Source: Candidatus Avelusimicrobium intestinipullorum
GTDB lineage: Bacteria; Elusimicrobiota; Elusimicrobia; Elusimicrobiales; Elusimicrobiaceae
Assembly: GCA_944324635.1 (NCBI GenBank)
Contig: CALUXC010000001.1
Location: 372,001-436,000 of the forward strand
Length of the DNA: 64,000 bases
Reading direction: 5' to 3'
Part shown: positions 1-7,258 of the stretch, piece by piece
Numbering within the stretch: the stretch's first letter is position 1
Layout: each line of letters begins with the position of its first letter
Notes under the pieces: generated by a model
The model's input: the letters and a program-made list of their open reading frames with translations, nothing else
Told to the model about the DNA's origin: nothing
Database searches by the model: none
Translations under genes and position numbers: made by a program

Positions 1-1
1 C

Positions 2-283
2 AAGGCCGTGTTGGAACAACGGGAAGACCAGTTGCAAGGACTTTTGTTCTTGCCGGAGCAAAAACGCTTGGAATGTCTAAATGCGCGCGTGTATAAGGGT
101 GTTACCCCGCTGCATGTGGCGGCAGGGCTGGGACGCACGAAATTTTGCGTTTGGCTGGTAAAGTACGGCGCCTCGCTGGACGCCAGAGATGAAGCCGGGC
201 AAACGCCGCTTGATTATGCCGCACGGTTTGGGAAAGACGATACCTTGCGCCGTTTGCAGGCATATTCCGGCAAATTGCGGTAA
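2..283 (+). CDS. Ankyrin-repeat protein, 5' end cut by window edge
   Basis: The frame is open to the first base, so only the last ~94 residues are visible. They contain one clear ankyrin unit (TPLHVAAGLGRTKF followed by LVKYGASLDARD) and a second (GQTPLDYAARFGKDD). Ankyrin repeats are protein-protein interaction modules; no partner can be named from sequence. A second ankyrin gene follows 117 bases downstream with its own promoter. Between them lies a 9-bp perfect inverted repeat (293-301 with 323-331) with a 21-base loop and no T-run, so it is only a weak terminator candidate. Nothing upstream is visible, so signal peptide and full length are unknown. Confidence 0.75.
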   Translation, partial: KAVLEQREDQLQGLLFLPEQKRLECLNARVYKGVTPLHVAAGLGRTKFCVWLVKYGASLDARDEAGQTPLDYAARFGKDDTLRRLQAYSGKLR

Positions 284-342
284 TTTTTTCTGGGCGGAAC
301 TCAAACGCTAGCCGAAAGCAAAAGTTCCGCCTTCGCAAACGG

Positions 343-372
343 TTGACAAGGGGCTTTTACTTAAGCTAAAGT
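343..372 (+). promoter_or_regulatory. Promoter of the ankyrin gene at 400
   Basis: A perfect -35 TTGACA (343-348) is followed after 18 bases by TAAAGT (367-372), a 4/6 match to the -10 consensus. A GGGAGG ribosome site at 389-394 lies 5 bases before the ATG at 400. Confidence 0.6.
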
Positions 373-399
373 AACTCAGGCGATACTCGGGAGGAAATT

Positions 400-912
400 A
401 TGTCTTGGCTTCTTGTTTTTGCTTTCGTCCTGGCAGTAGTTCTGGCGGCGGTTTGGGCTGTTCGCTGTCGCCGTGTGTGCACGCCGTATCCCGGGGTGAA
501 TCCTCCTATCATAGAGTTTTTATCTACCGAGTTAAACCGCTTTCCCCTCCATCAAGCCGTTTTCAAAAACGATTTTTCCGCCGTGGAACGCCTGCTTAAA
601 GAAGGAGCCAGCCTGTCTGAAGAAACCGACGATGGCCAAACCCCTCTGCATATCGCGGCCGAATGCGGGCTTCACTATATGTGCCGCTTGTTAATTAAAC
701 GGGGCGTGGAAATTGACGCGCTGGACAACTTTGGCGGAACGGCCCTGCATGCGGCGGCCGCGTGCCAAAGCGGCGTAAAAGTGATTAAGGTGCTTCTTAA
801 GCACGGGGCGGATTTTCGCATTAAAGATGCCGCCGGCATGACGCCCTGCCAGCTGGCCGACAAATACAAACATTATAAAATTTCCGCCTATCTGAAATTC
901 TACGGAGCCTAG
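400..912 (+). CDS. Membrane-anchored ankyrin-repeat protein
   Basis: This 170-residue protein begins with a hydrophobic segment (about residues 3-21) followed by basic residues, so it is probably a single-pass membrane protein or an uncleaved signal anchor. The rest is ankyrin repeats: HQAVFKNDFSAVERLLKEGA, then GQTPLHIAAECGLHYMCRLL, then GGTALHAAAACQSG and a final degenerate unit. It starts at an ATG 5 bases after a GGGAGG ribosome site. The gene sits directly downstream of another ankyrin gene, so the two are likely tandem relatives. Ankyrin domains bind proteins; the target is unknown. No catalytic domain is present. Confidence 0.8.
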   Translation: MSWLLVFAFVLAVVLAAVWAVRCRRVCTPYPGVNPPIIEFLSTELNRFPLHQAVFKNDFSAVERLLKEGASLSEETDDGQTPLHIAAECGLHYMCRLLIKRGVEIDALDNFGGTALHAAAACQSGVKVIKVLLKHGADFRIKDAAGMTPCQLADKYKHYKISAYLKFYGA

Positions 913-930
913 GCCTTGCGGCCCTGCGGC

Positions 931-977
931 AGGTAGGTCCTTTTTTAAATCCTTTGTAGGCCCAAGGACCCTGGTTT
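931..977. repeat. Intergenic GGTCC/GGCCC hairpin repeat, copy A
   Basis: It starts with AGGTAGGTC, as copy B at 31204 does, and ends with CCCTGG followed by a T-run, again as in copy B. GGTCCTT (936-942) pairs perfectly with AAGGACC (964-970). It lies between the ankyrin gene and the small transcription unit at 1000-1190. Function is unknown. Confidence 0.45.
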
Positions 978-991
978 TTCCCCCCTTAAAG

Positions 992-1000
992 TGCCATACT
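992..1000 (+). promoter_or_regulatory. Extended -10 promoter of a small transcription unit
   Basis: TG at 992-993, one base, then CATACT at 995-1000 gives an extended -10 element. No good -35 is visible. Transcription would start near 1007, just before the AGGAGG ribosome site at 1013-1018. Confidence 0.4.
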
Positions 1001-1026
1001 GTAAATATACACAGGAGGCACCAAAC

Positions 1027-1119
1027 ATGCAACTATCCGCCGATAAATTTTTAATCATGACGATGGAATTTATTGCCGTATCTTCCAATGGGGCGCAGCG
1101 CCCGTTTCCCGCCCTATAA
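1027..1119 (+). CDS. Small open reading frame of 30 codons with strong RBS
   Basis: ATG at 1027 is preceded by a perfect AGGAGG (1013-1018) at 8 bases. The 30-residue product begins MQLSADKFLIMTMEF and has no recognisable domain. An extended -10 lies upstream and a perfect 10-bp terminator hairpin follows at 1160-1189, so this forms an isolated ~180-nt transcript before gmk. It could equally be a small RNA: GCAGG and CCTGC between the stop and the terminator form another hairpin. I do not recognise the peptide. Confidence 0.4.
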   Translation: MQLSADKFLIMTMEFIAVSSNGAQRPFPAL

Positions 1120-1159
1120 GTTGCAGGCCCGTACCTGCTAAAATTTCTCCGGTTGTGTG

Positions 1160-1189
1160 GAACCTTCCCCTGCAGGGAAGGTTCTTTTT
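1160..1189 (+). terminator. Rho-independent terminator of the small unit
   Basis: GAACCTTCCC (1160-1169) pairs perfectly with GGGAAGGTTC (1175-1184) around a 5-base loop and is followed by TTTTT. Confidence 0.85.
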
Positions 1190-1224
1190 GGCAGATTAAG
1201 GGGTGTTTTTAGGGGCATTTTCCC

Positions 1225-1253
1225 TTTACGCCGCCTGGATTATTTACTAAAAT
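1225..1253 (+). promoter_or_regulatory. Promoter of gmk, predicted leaderless
   Basis: TTTACG (1225-1230), a 17-base spacer and TAAAAT (1248-1253) precede the gmk ATG at 1260 by only six bases. Transcription should therefore begin at or next to the start codon, and no ribosome site is present. Confidence 0.6.
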
Positions 1254-1259
1254 ATAACC

Positions 1260-1853
1260 ATGAAGGCTTTTCCCATAATCGTATCTTCCCCGTCCGGGGC
1301 CGGCAAAACGACTATTGTGGACGCGGTGTTAAAGCGCAACCCTACCGTTGCGCGCGTGGTTACGGCCACTACCCGTGCCCCCCGCACCGGCGAACAAGAC
1401 GGCGTGGATTACTTGTTTTGGAGTATTAAGCAGTTTGAACAGGCCATCAAAAAAGGCCAAATGCTGGAATGGGCCCAAGTGCATACGCACTACTACGGAA
1501 TTCCCAAGAAATCCGTGGACGGCCTGATGAAAAAAGGCATCTGCCCTATTTTGGTGATAGACGTGCAGGGTGCGCGTACCGTTAAAGCGCAATATCCCGA
1601 CGCGGCCACCGTGTTCATTGTGCCGCCCAGCTTAAAAGAGCTTAAAAAGCGCATTTTGGGCCGCAACGACAATACGCAAGACATTGAAATCCGCCTGGAG
1701 ACGGCCAAAAAGGAAATGCAGGAGCTGGATCGTTACGATTACGCCCTGCTTAATGACGATTTGGACGAAGCGGTGGATAACATGGCCGGAATTATTGCGG
1801 CCGAACAGTGCCGGGTATGCCGGCAGGATTTGAAAATAAAAAACCTGAAGTAA
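1260..1853 (+). CDS. gmk: Guanylate kinase
   Basis: The enzyme phosphorylates GMP to GDP with ATP in the cytoplasm, feeding GTP and dGTP synthesis. The P-loop SPSGAGKT lies near residues 10-17, followed by the GMP-binding segment TRAPRTGEQDGVDYLF and the lid region. At 197 residues it has normal length. It heads the cluster gmk-rpoZ-uracil-DNA glycosylase-priA, where gmk next to rpoZ is a very common bacterial arrangement. The -10 hexamer ends six bases before the ATG, so the mRNA is probably leaderless. The last residues include two cysteines, CRVCRQD, which is not typical but does not touch the active site. Confidence 0.97.
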   Translation: MKAFPIIVSSPSGAGKTTIVDAVLKRNPTVARVVTATTRAPRTGEQDGVDYLFWSIKQFEQAIKKGQMLEWAQVHTHYYGIPKKSVDGLMKKGICPILVIDVQGARTVKAQYPDAATVFIVPPSLKELKKRILGRNDNTQDIEIRLETAKKEMQELDRYDYALLNDDLDEAVDNMAGIIAAEQCRVCRQDLKIKNLK

Positions 1854-1868
1854 AACGAGGGAGCGAAT

Positions 1869-2165
1869 ATGTCCGTAAAAAACGATAAAGAATTTGATGC
1901 CAAACTGATGAACTTTGACGGAGACCGCTACGATATCGTGGTGTTGGCGTCTATTTGGGCCAAAGAACTGAAGAAAAAAGACGAATATAAAAATCAGCCC
2001 AATGCCGTTGTCATCAAAGTGGCGTTGGACGATATCCTGTCCAACCGCGTTTCCAAAGACGAAGTGCTTCGCATCAGCAAAGAAAACTTGGAAGCTGAAC
2101 TGAAAGCCCAAGAAGAAGCCCGCAAAGAAGCGGAACGCAAAGCCAAAGAACCGATGAAACTGTAA
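1869..2165 (+). CDS. rpoZ: RNA polymerase omega subunit
   Basis: This 98-residue protein matches the omega fold in its core: DRYDIVVLASIWAKEL corresponds to the helix that packs on the beta' C-terminus, and KVALDDILSNRV to the conserved helix with an acidic tip. The C-terminal third is a charged helix rich in Glu, Lys and Ala. Omega helps assemble RNA polymerase and in some bacteria helps bind ppGpp. It lies 15 bases after gmk, its usual partner, and 2 bases before the glycosylase gene. A GAGGGA ribosome site precedes the ATG. The family is weakly conserved, so the call rests partly on position. Confidence 0.85.
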   Translation: MSVKNDKEFDAKLMNFDGDRYDIVVLASIWAKELKKKDEYKNQPNAVVIKVALDDILSNRVSKDEVLRISKENLEAELKAQEEARKEAERKAKEPMKL

Positions 2166-2167
2166 TT

Positions 2168-3070
2168 ATGGCAAACGATTCGCTGCGCCGGCTGGCTTCG
2201 GATTTGAAAAATTTTCTAGCCGCCCAGGACGAGGACGAATTTATTTCGGCGGCTGCACCTTCCCGTGCGGCCGCTGTTGTTTCGCCCGCGCCGTCCGAGG
2301 CGGCCTCTTTGCCGAAAATGCCGGAAGGCGAAACGCTGACGGTGGAGTTCCCCCGCGCCAAGGCGCGTGTGCAGGCGGCCGCCACGGTCCAACCGCAGGA
2401 GCCTGCCGTTACTTCCGTATCCGAGAGTTCCCTTATGACTACCGCCCAAAAGAAAGCCGCCTTGGCTGAACTGGCCGAAACTATCAAAAATTGCACCCGT
2501 TGCCCGCTGGGCAGCACCCGCCTAAACGCCGTGCCCGGCGAAGGCAATGTAGATGCCGACCTGATGTTCGTGGGCGAAGGACCCGGGTTTGACGAAGACC
2601 GCCAAGGCCGTCCGTTTGTCGGCCGGGCGGGCCAGCTGTTGGATAAGATGATTGCCGCCATGGGGCTTGCGCGCGAACAGGTGTTTATTGCCAACATTGC
2701 CAAATGCCACCCGATGACCGATCCCCTTCACCCCGAAAAACACGGCAACGACCGCGCTCCCAATGCCGAAGAAATCGCTTGTTGCCGCAAATATATTGAA
2801 CGCCAAATTTCCATTGTCTGCCCGAAATACGTGGTGGCTTTGGGCGGCGTATCGGCCAAGGCGCTGATTGCGGACGCCAAATCTTTGGGGGCTTTGCGCG
2901 GGAAATTTTACGATTTGAAGTTGGACAGCGTCACTCTTCCACGCCCCGTCAAAATTTTGGCCACTTTCCACCCCGCCGCGCTCCTGCGCAACCCCGGCTG
3001 GAAAAAAGATGCCTGGATTGACCTGCAAATGGTCATGGCCGAATTGGGCTTAAAAGGCGCCAAAAAATAA
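2168..3070 (+). CDS. Family 4 uracil-DNA glycosylase (Fe-S)
   Basis: It removes uracil from DNA to start base-excision repair. Motif A is GEGPGFDEDRQGRPFVGRAG (about 136-155) and motif B is HPAALLRNP (about 268-276). The iron-sulfur cysteines are C109, C112, C180 and C205 or C206. In well-studied family members the last two are about 16 apart; here they are 25 apart because of an insertion that includes PLHPEKHG. Residues 1-90 form a low-complexity extension rich in Ala, Pro and Glu, so the protein has 300 residues rather than about 200-220. It lies in a gmk-rpoZ-x-priA run where coaBC is often found instead. Confidence 0.92.
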   Translation: MANDSLRRLASDLKNFLAAQDEDEFISAAAPSRAAAVVSPAPSEAASLPKMPEGETLTVEFPRAKARVQAAATVQPQEPAVTSVSESSLMTTAQKKAALAELAETIKNCTRCPLGSTRLNAVPGEGNVDADLMFVGEGPGFDEDRQGRPFVGRAGQLLDKMIAAMGLAREQVFIANIAKCHPMTDPLHPEKHGNDRAPNAEEIACCRKYIERQISIVCPKYVVALGGVSAKALIADAKSLGALRGKFYDLKLDSVTLPRPVKILATFHPAALLRNPGWKKDAWIDLQMVMAELGLKGAKK

Positions 3071-3073
3071 GTT

Positions 3074-5044
3074 ATGTACTGCAAAGTGGTGTTTGATGTT
3101 CCGCTGGACCGCGACTTTGATTACGTCGTCCCTGCCGAATTGGAAGATAAAATCGTGCCGGGCGTGCGCGTAACGGCCCCGTTTGGCCCGGTGCTGACGG
3201 GCGGCATGGTTACGGCGGTAAGCGACATCTGCACCGCGCCGGAAGGCGTGAAGTTAAAAGAAATCGCCTCGGTGGTGGATAAGCGCCCTCTTTTCGGGTC
3301 GGACTTGTTTCCCCTCATGCGTTTTATGAAGGCCCATTGGGGCGGGCCGATAGGGCAAATTCTATTTGCCTTGGTCCCCTCCCAGCCCTATTTTAAGCTG
3401 GACAATGCGCCCACTTCCGTTTATATAGATGTTAAAACCCCTTCGTTTAAGCTTACCCCTTCTCAGGACGCGGCCCTTAAAACGGTGCGTTCTTTCCCGG
3501 CGTATGAATTTCACCCGGTTCTTTTTAATGGACCTGCCTACACGGGCAAGACGGAAACCGTACTGCGTTTGGCGGGCGAAGTGCTGGCCGGATACGGCCA
3601 GACCTTAATTACCGTGCCGGATATTGTGGCGGCAAGGCAGTTTATTGCCGAGGCGGAAGAGCGGTTCGGGGCGCAAAACGTATTTTGCTGGCACAGCCGC
3701 ATGTTGCTAAGCAAAAAGAAAAAATATTTTTCCGCCATATCCAACGGCCTTCCCTGTGTGGTGATAGCCACGCGTTCGGGGGCTTTGCTTCCTTTTAAGA
3801 ACCTGCGCCTGGCAGCCGTGTTGGACGAAGGGGACGATAACTATAAGCAGGAAGAAAATAAACCCTATTATCACTTAAGAGACTTGTTGCTTTTTCGTGC
3901 CAAAATGCACGGGGCGGCCCTGTTGTTTGTATCAGCCACGCCCAGTTTGGAACTGTTGAAAATGGTGCGTTCGGGGCAAGTGCAGGAACTTCCATTTGAA
4001 CAGGCGGTGCCGGGGCATGCCTTTGTGCCGCAGATAAAACTGACCGATAAAAAGAGTGAAAAAAGCCGTTTTTTGTCGGACTTTTTACTTGAGCAGTTGT
4101 CCGAAAATCTGACCCGTAAGGAAACGTCTTTACTGATATTAAACCGCCGCGGTTATTCCAATGCGTACTACTGCTTAAACTGCGGGGCGTATGCCAAGTG
4201 CAAAAAGTGCGGTGCCATTTTAGCCCGCGAAAATACTCCCGCACACGGCGACCGCCTGGTCTGTAAAAAATGCGGCCATACCGAAACCCTCCAGCAGGAG
4301 TGCCCGCATTGCCATAACCTGATTTTCAAATCGCGCGGCGGAGGTACGCAAAAAATCGTCACGGAGCTGACGAAATTCTTTCCCAAAGCACATTTGCTTC
4401 GCTTGGATTCGGACACGTTAAAAACTAAATCCGGCCAAGGTTTTGAAGCATTGGGCGCGCTCAAAAGCGGTCAGGCCGATATTATTGTGGGCACGCGCAT
4501 GGCTTCCGGCGCGCTGCGCGGCGCACGGGTAACCTTGGCCGCTGTGCTGGACGCGGAACTGGAGCTGGACGGACCCGATTTCCGCGCTTCGGAAAAATAC
4601 GGCCAAATGCTTTTTGCCCTGCGCGGGCATTTATCCGGCCTTGCGGACGGACGTCTTATTGTGCAGGCGGCCGATAAAGAAGCCTACGATTACGCCCCCC
4701 TCTTGACAGGCGATTACCGCGCCGCGGCCGAAACGGAATTGGCGTTAAGGGAAGCGTTTTCCTATCCCCCGTTTGTGCGGCTGATTAAGGTGCTGATTAA
4801 AGCCAAGGAAACCGATTTGTTAAACGCCGAAACGGCCCGCCTCAAACGGTTGGCCGCGCCCAAAGTGTTGGAAACGTTGGGACCGGTGTGGTGTGCCAAA
4901 AAAACGGACACACTAAAAAAGCAGTATCTGTTGTTTAAGACGGACGACGCCCGCTGGTTGGATTTGCTGGCGGTGCTGGATTCGTTTGTTCCGGCCAAAA
5001 AAACGGCCGTTAAGGTGTCGGCAGACCCTTACGATTTTTATTGA
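3074..5044 (+). CDS. priA: Primosomal protein N' (PriA) with altered helicase motifs
   Basis: PriA binds stalled forks and restarts replication. The N-terminal 3'-DNA-binding domain is present (residues 1-100). Walker A, GPAYTGKT, lies at 153-160 and motif III SATPS is intact. The zinc-binding cysteines are there (CLNC, CKKC, CKKC, CPHC, about residues 368-420). Two helicase motifs are not normal: the DEEH box reads DEGD (251-254), and where motif VI normally reads GRAGR there is ALRGHLSG (about 515-522). It may therefore load the primosome without unwinding DNA, as proposed for actinobacterial PriA. At 656 residues it is slightly short for the family. It follows the glycosylase by 3 bases. 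Confidence 0.93.
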   Translation: MYCKVVFDVPLDRDFDYVVPAELEDKIVPGVRVTAPFGPVLTGGMVTAVSDICTAPEGVKLKEIASVVDKRPLFGSDLFPLMRFMKAHWGGPIGQILFALVPSQPYFKLDNAPTSVYIDVKTPSFKLTPSQDAALKTVRSFPAYEFHPVLFNGPAYTGKTETVLRLAGEVLAGYGQTLITVPDIVAARQFIAEAEERFGAQNVFCWHSRMLLSKKKKYFSAISNGLPCVVIATRSGALLPFKNLRLAAVLDEGDDNYKQEENKPYYHLRDLLLFRAKMHGAALLFVSATPSLELLKMVRSGQVQELPFEQAVPGHAFVPQIKLTDKKSEKSRFLSDFLLEQLSENLTRKETSLLILNRRGYSNAYYCLNCGAYAKCKKCGAILARENTPAHGDRLVCKKCGHTETLQQECPHCHNLIFKSRGGGTQKIVTELTKFFPKAHLLRLDSDTLKTKSGQGFEALGALKSGQADIIVGTRMASGALRGARVTLAAVLDAELELDGPDFRASEKYGQMLFALRGHLSGLADGRLIVQAADKEAYDYAPLLTGDYRAAAETELALREAFSYPPFVRLIKVLIKAKETDLLNAETARLKRLAAPKVLETLGPVWCAKKTDTLKKQYLLFKTDDARWLDLLAVLDSFVPAKKTAVKVSADPYDFY

Positions 5045-5052
5045 GGAATGTT

Positions 5053-5571
5053 ATGAAATGGACTAACTTTTTTCGTTTTGCCCCCCGCGCCGGGCGCGAG
5101 GAATATGCGGCGGTAAACTGTGTGGTGCAGTTTCTGTCTTTGTGCGTATTTGGTATGCAGAGCGTATTGGCACAGCAAAACTTCTCCGGAGCCAAAATAC
5201 TCTTGGCGTTAATGGCGGGGTTGGTGATGCTGGTTGTATCGGTTTTTGTGATTTGGGTGAGCCTGGCCGCTGCGGTGCGCCGCATGCACGATTTGAATTT
5301 GTCCGGCTGGTGGTACGGCGGATATTTGGCGGTGGTGATGATAGGGGCCGTGAGCTTGCAGCAGGTTTGGTGGATTTTTTCAATTATGGGTATAGCGGCA
5401 GTGTTGTTTTTGTGTCTTAAAAAAGAGAGCTCCGAAAACCGTTTTGGCGCGCCTGCGGCCGCTTTCCTGCCGGACTGGTTTTCCCGCCGGGGCGTTTTTG
5501 AAGGGGCAATCGGGCTGGGGCTTTTGTTTGCCCTGGTGCAAGCGGGGTTAGCCCGCATGCCGTTAAACTAA
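5053..5571 (+). CDS. DUF805 family membrane protein
   Basis: The product of 172 residues has four hydrophobic segments and the family signature around RRMHDLNLSGWW (normally R-x-H-D-x-N/D-x-S-G-W-W), and it ends the domain with the usual NRFGAP. I chose ATG 5053, which has GAGG 6 bases upstream, over an upstream TTG at 5041 that overlaps the priA stop. DUF805 proteins are inner-membrane proteins of unknown function. A second member lies at 5672. After the domain there is an additional C-terminal hydrophobic helix (about 147-163). Confidence 0.85.
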   Translation: MKWTNFFRFAPRAGREEYAAVNCVVQFLSLCVFGMQSVLAQQNFSGAKILLALMAGLVMLVVSVFVIWVSLAAAVRRMHDLNLSGWWYGGYLAVVMIGAVSLQQVWWIFSIMGIAAVLFLCLKKESSENRFGAPAAAFLPDWFSRRGVFEGAIGLGLLFALVQAGLARMPLN

Positions 5572-5637
5572 GCCTCTTGTGGCCTATTAGGCAACCGGGT
5601 ATAACCTTTTTTATTCCCCGCAAAGAAACGGCGGTTT

Positions 5638-5646
5638 TGATATACT
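5638..5646 (+). promoter_or_regulatory. Extended -10 promoter of the second DUF805 gene
   Basis: TG (5638-5639), one base, then TATACT (5641-5646). A GGGGG ribosome site precedes the ATG at 5672. Confidence 0.5.
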
Positions 5647-5671
5647 AAAAGTATTCAAACAAGGGGGTAGT

Positions 5672-6007
5672 ATGACAGGAAGATTAGGAAGACTTGGATA
5701 TTTGATTCGCTTGTGCGTCATTGGCGTACTGTATGGCCTGGGCGTATTGTTGTTTGCCGTGAGCGGGAAAGGCGAGTCCTTAAATCCGCTGGCGCTGTTG
5801 TGTCTGTTTTTTGGAAGCGGATTTTTGTTATTGGCTTTCTTGTCGTGGTGGTTTTCTTCGGTACGCAGACTGCACGATATGGATTTATCCGGCTGGTGGT
5901 TCCTGCTGGTGTGCTTTTTCCCGGTGGCGGTGCTGGTGCTTTGTCTGTGGCCGGGCGTACAGGGGTATAACCGCTTTGGGCCGCCTATAAGATATCAATC
6001 ATTCTGA
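5672..6007 (+). CDS. Short DUF805 family membrane protein
   Basis: This 111-residue protein has three hydrophobic segments and the DUF805 signature RRLHDMDLSGWW near residue 68, ending in YNRFGPP as most members do. It is a smaller paralogue of the protein at 5053-5571 but has its own extended -10 promoter. The cellular role of the family is unknown. A terminator follows directly, so it is a single-gene transcript. Confidence 0.85.
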   Translation: MTGRLGRLGYLIRLCVIGVLYGLGVLLFAVSGKGESLNPLALLCLFFGSGFLLLAFLSWWFSSVRRLHDMDLSGWWFLLVCFFPVAVLVLCLWPGVQGYNRFGPPIRYQSF

Positions 6008-6013
6008 AACGTG

Positions 6014-6043
6014 CCGCCCGCCCTAAACCGGCGGGCGGTTTTG
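6014..6043 (+). terminator. Rho-independent terminator
   Basis: CCGCCCGCC (6014-6022) pairs with GGCGGGCGG (6030-6038), then TTTT. It ends the DUF805 transcript before the tyrS promoter. Confidence 0.8.
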
Positions 6044-6052
6044 CTTTGTATA

Positions 6053-6061
6053 TGATAAAAT
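6053..6061 (+). promoter_or_regulatory. Extended -10 promoter of tyrS
   Basis: TG (6053-6054), one base, TAAAAT (6056-6061). The tyrS ribosome site GGAG follows at 6083-6086. Confidence 0.5.
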
Positions 6062-6092
6062 ATAAAAAAGACCCGTTTTTATGGAGAAAAAA

Positions 6093-7253
6093 ATGACCTT
6101 GGAAGAACAAATCAATTTTTTAACGCGCGGCTGTGTGGATGTGGTGTCCAAAGCCGATTTGGCCAAAAAACTGGAAAGCGGAAAAACGCTTAAAGTAAAA
6201 CTGGGCTGTGACCCGACCAGTGCGGACTTGCACTTGGGCCACAGCGTGGCGCTTTCGCTTATGCGCCGCTTCCAGGATTTGGGGCACAAAGCCGTGCTCG
6301 TAATTGGCGATTTTACCGCCGCCGTGGGCGATCCCTCCGGCCGCGATTCCACCCGCCCCGTTCTTCCGCGCGAAAAAATTTTGGAAAATGCCAAAACCTA
6401 TACCGACCAGGCCTTTAAGGTGCTGGATCCTTCCAAGACCGAAATTCGCTTTAACAGCGAGTGGCTGGATCCTTTCGTTTCCGGAAAGGAACTGCTGCAA
6501 ACGTTGCAAAAAGTAACCGTGGCGCAAGTGCTGGAACGCGACGACTTCAAAAAACGCATGGCCGCGGGAAACCCCATCAGCATGTTAGAAGTGCTCTACA
6601 GCCTGTTCCAAGGACAGGATTCCGTAGCGCTGGAGGCGGACGTGGAACTGGGCGGAACGGACCAGATTTTCAACTTGCTCGTCGGCAGACAATTGCAAAA
6701 GAATCATGGCCAGGAGCCGCAGGTAGCCATTACGGTGCCGCTTTTGGTGGGGTTGGACGGCGTGAAGAAAATGTCCAAATCCTATGGCAACTATGTGGGG
6801 CTTAACGACGAACCCGGCGATATGTTTGGCAAGCTGATGTCTATCCCCGATGAACTGATGCCCATGTATTACGAGTTGTTAACTTCGGAAAATATGGACG
6901 AAATCAAATCCATGCACCCCATGGCCGCCAAAAAGAAACTGGCCGGCCTGCTGGTGACGCGCTTCCACGGCGAAGAAGCTGCTCGTGCCGCGTTGGAAAA
7001 TTTTGAAAAAGTGTTTTCCAAAAAAGAACTTCCCACCGATATCCCCGAATTTAAGCCCGAAGCGGGAGCGTTGCTCTCGGCCGTTATCTTTGCGGCCGGT
7101 GCGGCGCAGAGCAAAAACAAAGCCCGCGGCTTAATAGACCAAGGGGCTGTGCGCTTAAAAGGCGAAAAAGTGACGGCGGACGGGCCGCTGGCGTTTGAAC
7201 CGGGTGATGTTTTGCAGGTGGGCAAACGTCATTTCTTTAAGTTGGTCAAATAG
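6093..7253 (+). CDS. tyrS: Tyrosyl-tRNA synthetase
   Basis: This class I enzyme charges tRNA-Tyr. It shows the HxGH signature as HLGH at about residues 47-50, the KMSKS loop at about 226-230, and a C-terminal S4 RNA-binding domain (KARGLIDQGAVRLKGEKV). I chose the ATG at 6093 because GGAG sits 6 bases before it; an in-frame ATG at 6081 has no ribosome site. Length is 386 residues, normal for the shorter bacterial TyrRS subgroup. mltG starts 5 bases after the stop and probably shares the transcript. Confidence 0.97.
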   Translation: MTLEEQINFLTRGCVDVVSKADLAKKLESGKTLKVKLGCDPTSADLHLGHSVALSLMRRFQDLGHKAVLVIGDFTAAVGDPSGRDSTRPVLPREKILENAKTYTDQAFKVLDPSKTEIRFNSEWLDPFVSGKELLQTLQKVTVAQVLERDDFKKRMAAGNPISMLEVLYSLFQGQDSVALEADVELGGTDQIFNLLVGRQLQKNHGQEPQVAITVPLLVGLDGVKKMSKSYGNYVGLNDEPGDMFGKLMSIPDELMPMYYELLTSENMDEIKSMHPMAAKKKLAGLLVTRFHGEEAARAALENFEKVFSKKELPTDIPEFKPEAGALLSAVIFAAGAAQSKNKARGLIDQGAVRLKGEKVTADGPLAFEPGDVLQVGKRHFFKLVK

Positions 7254-7258
7254 CATAC

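Noticed and set aside
293..331. Terminator between the two ankyrin genes
   Set aside because: The 9-bp inverted repeat has a 21-base loop and no T-run downstream.
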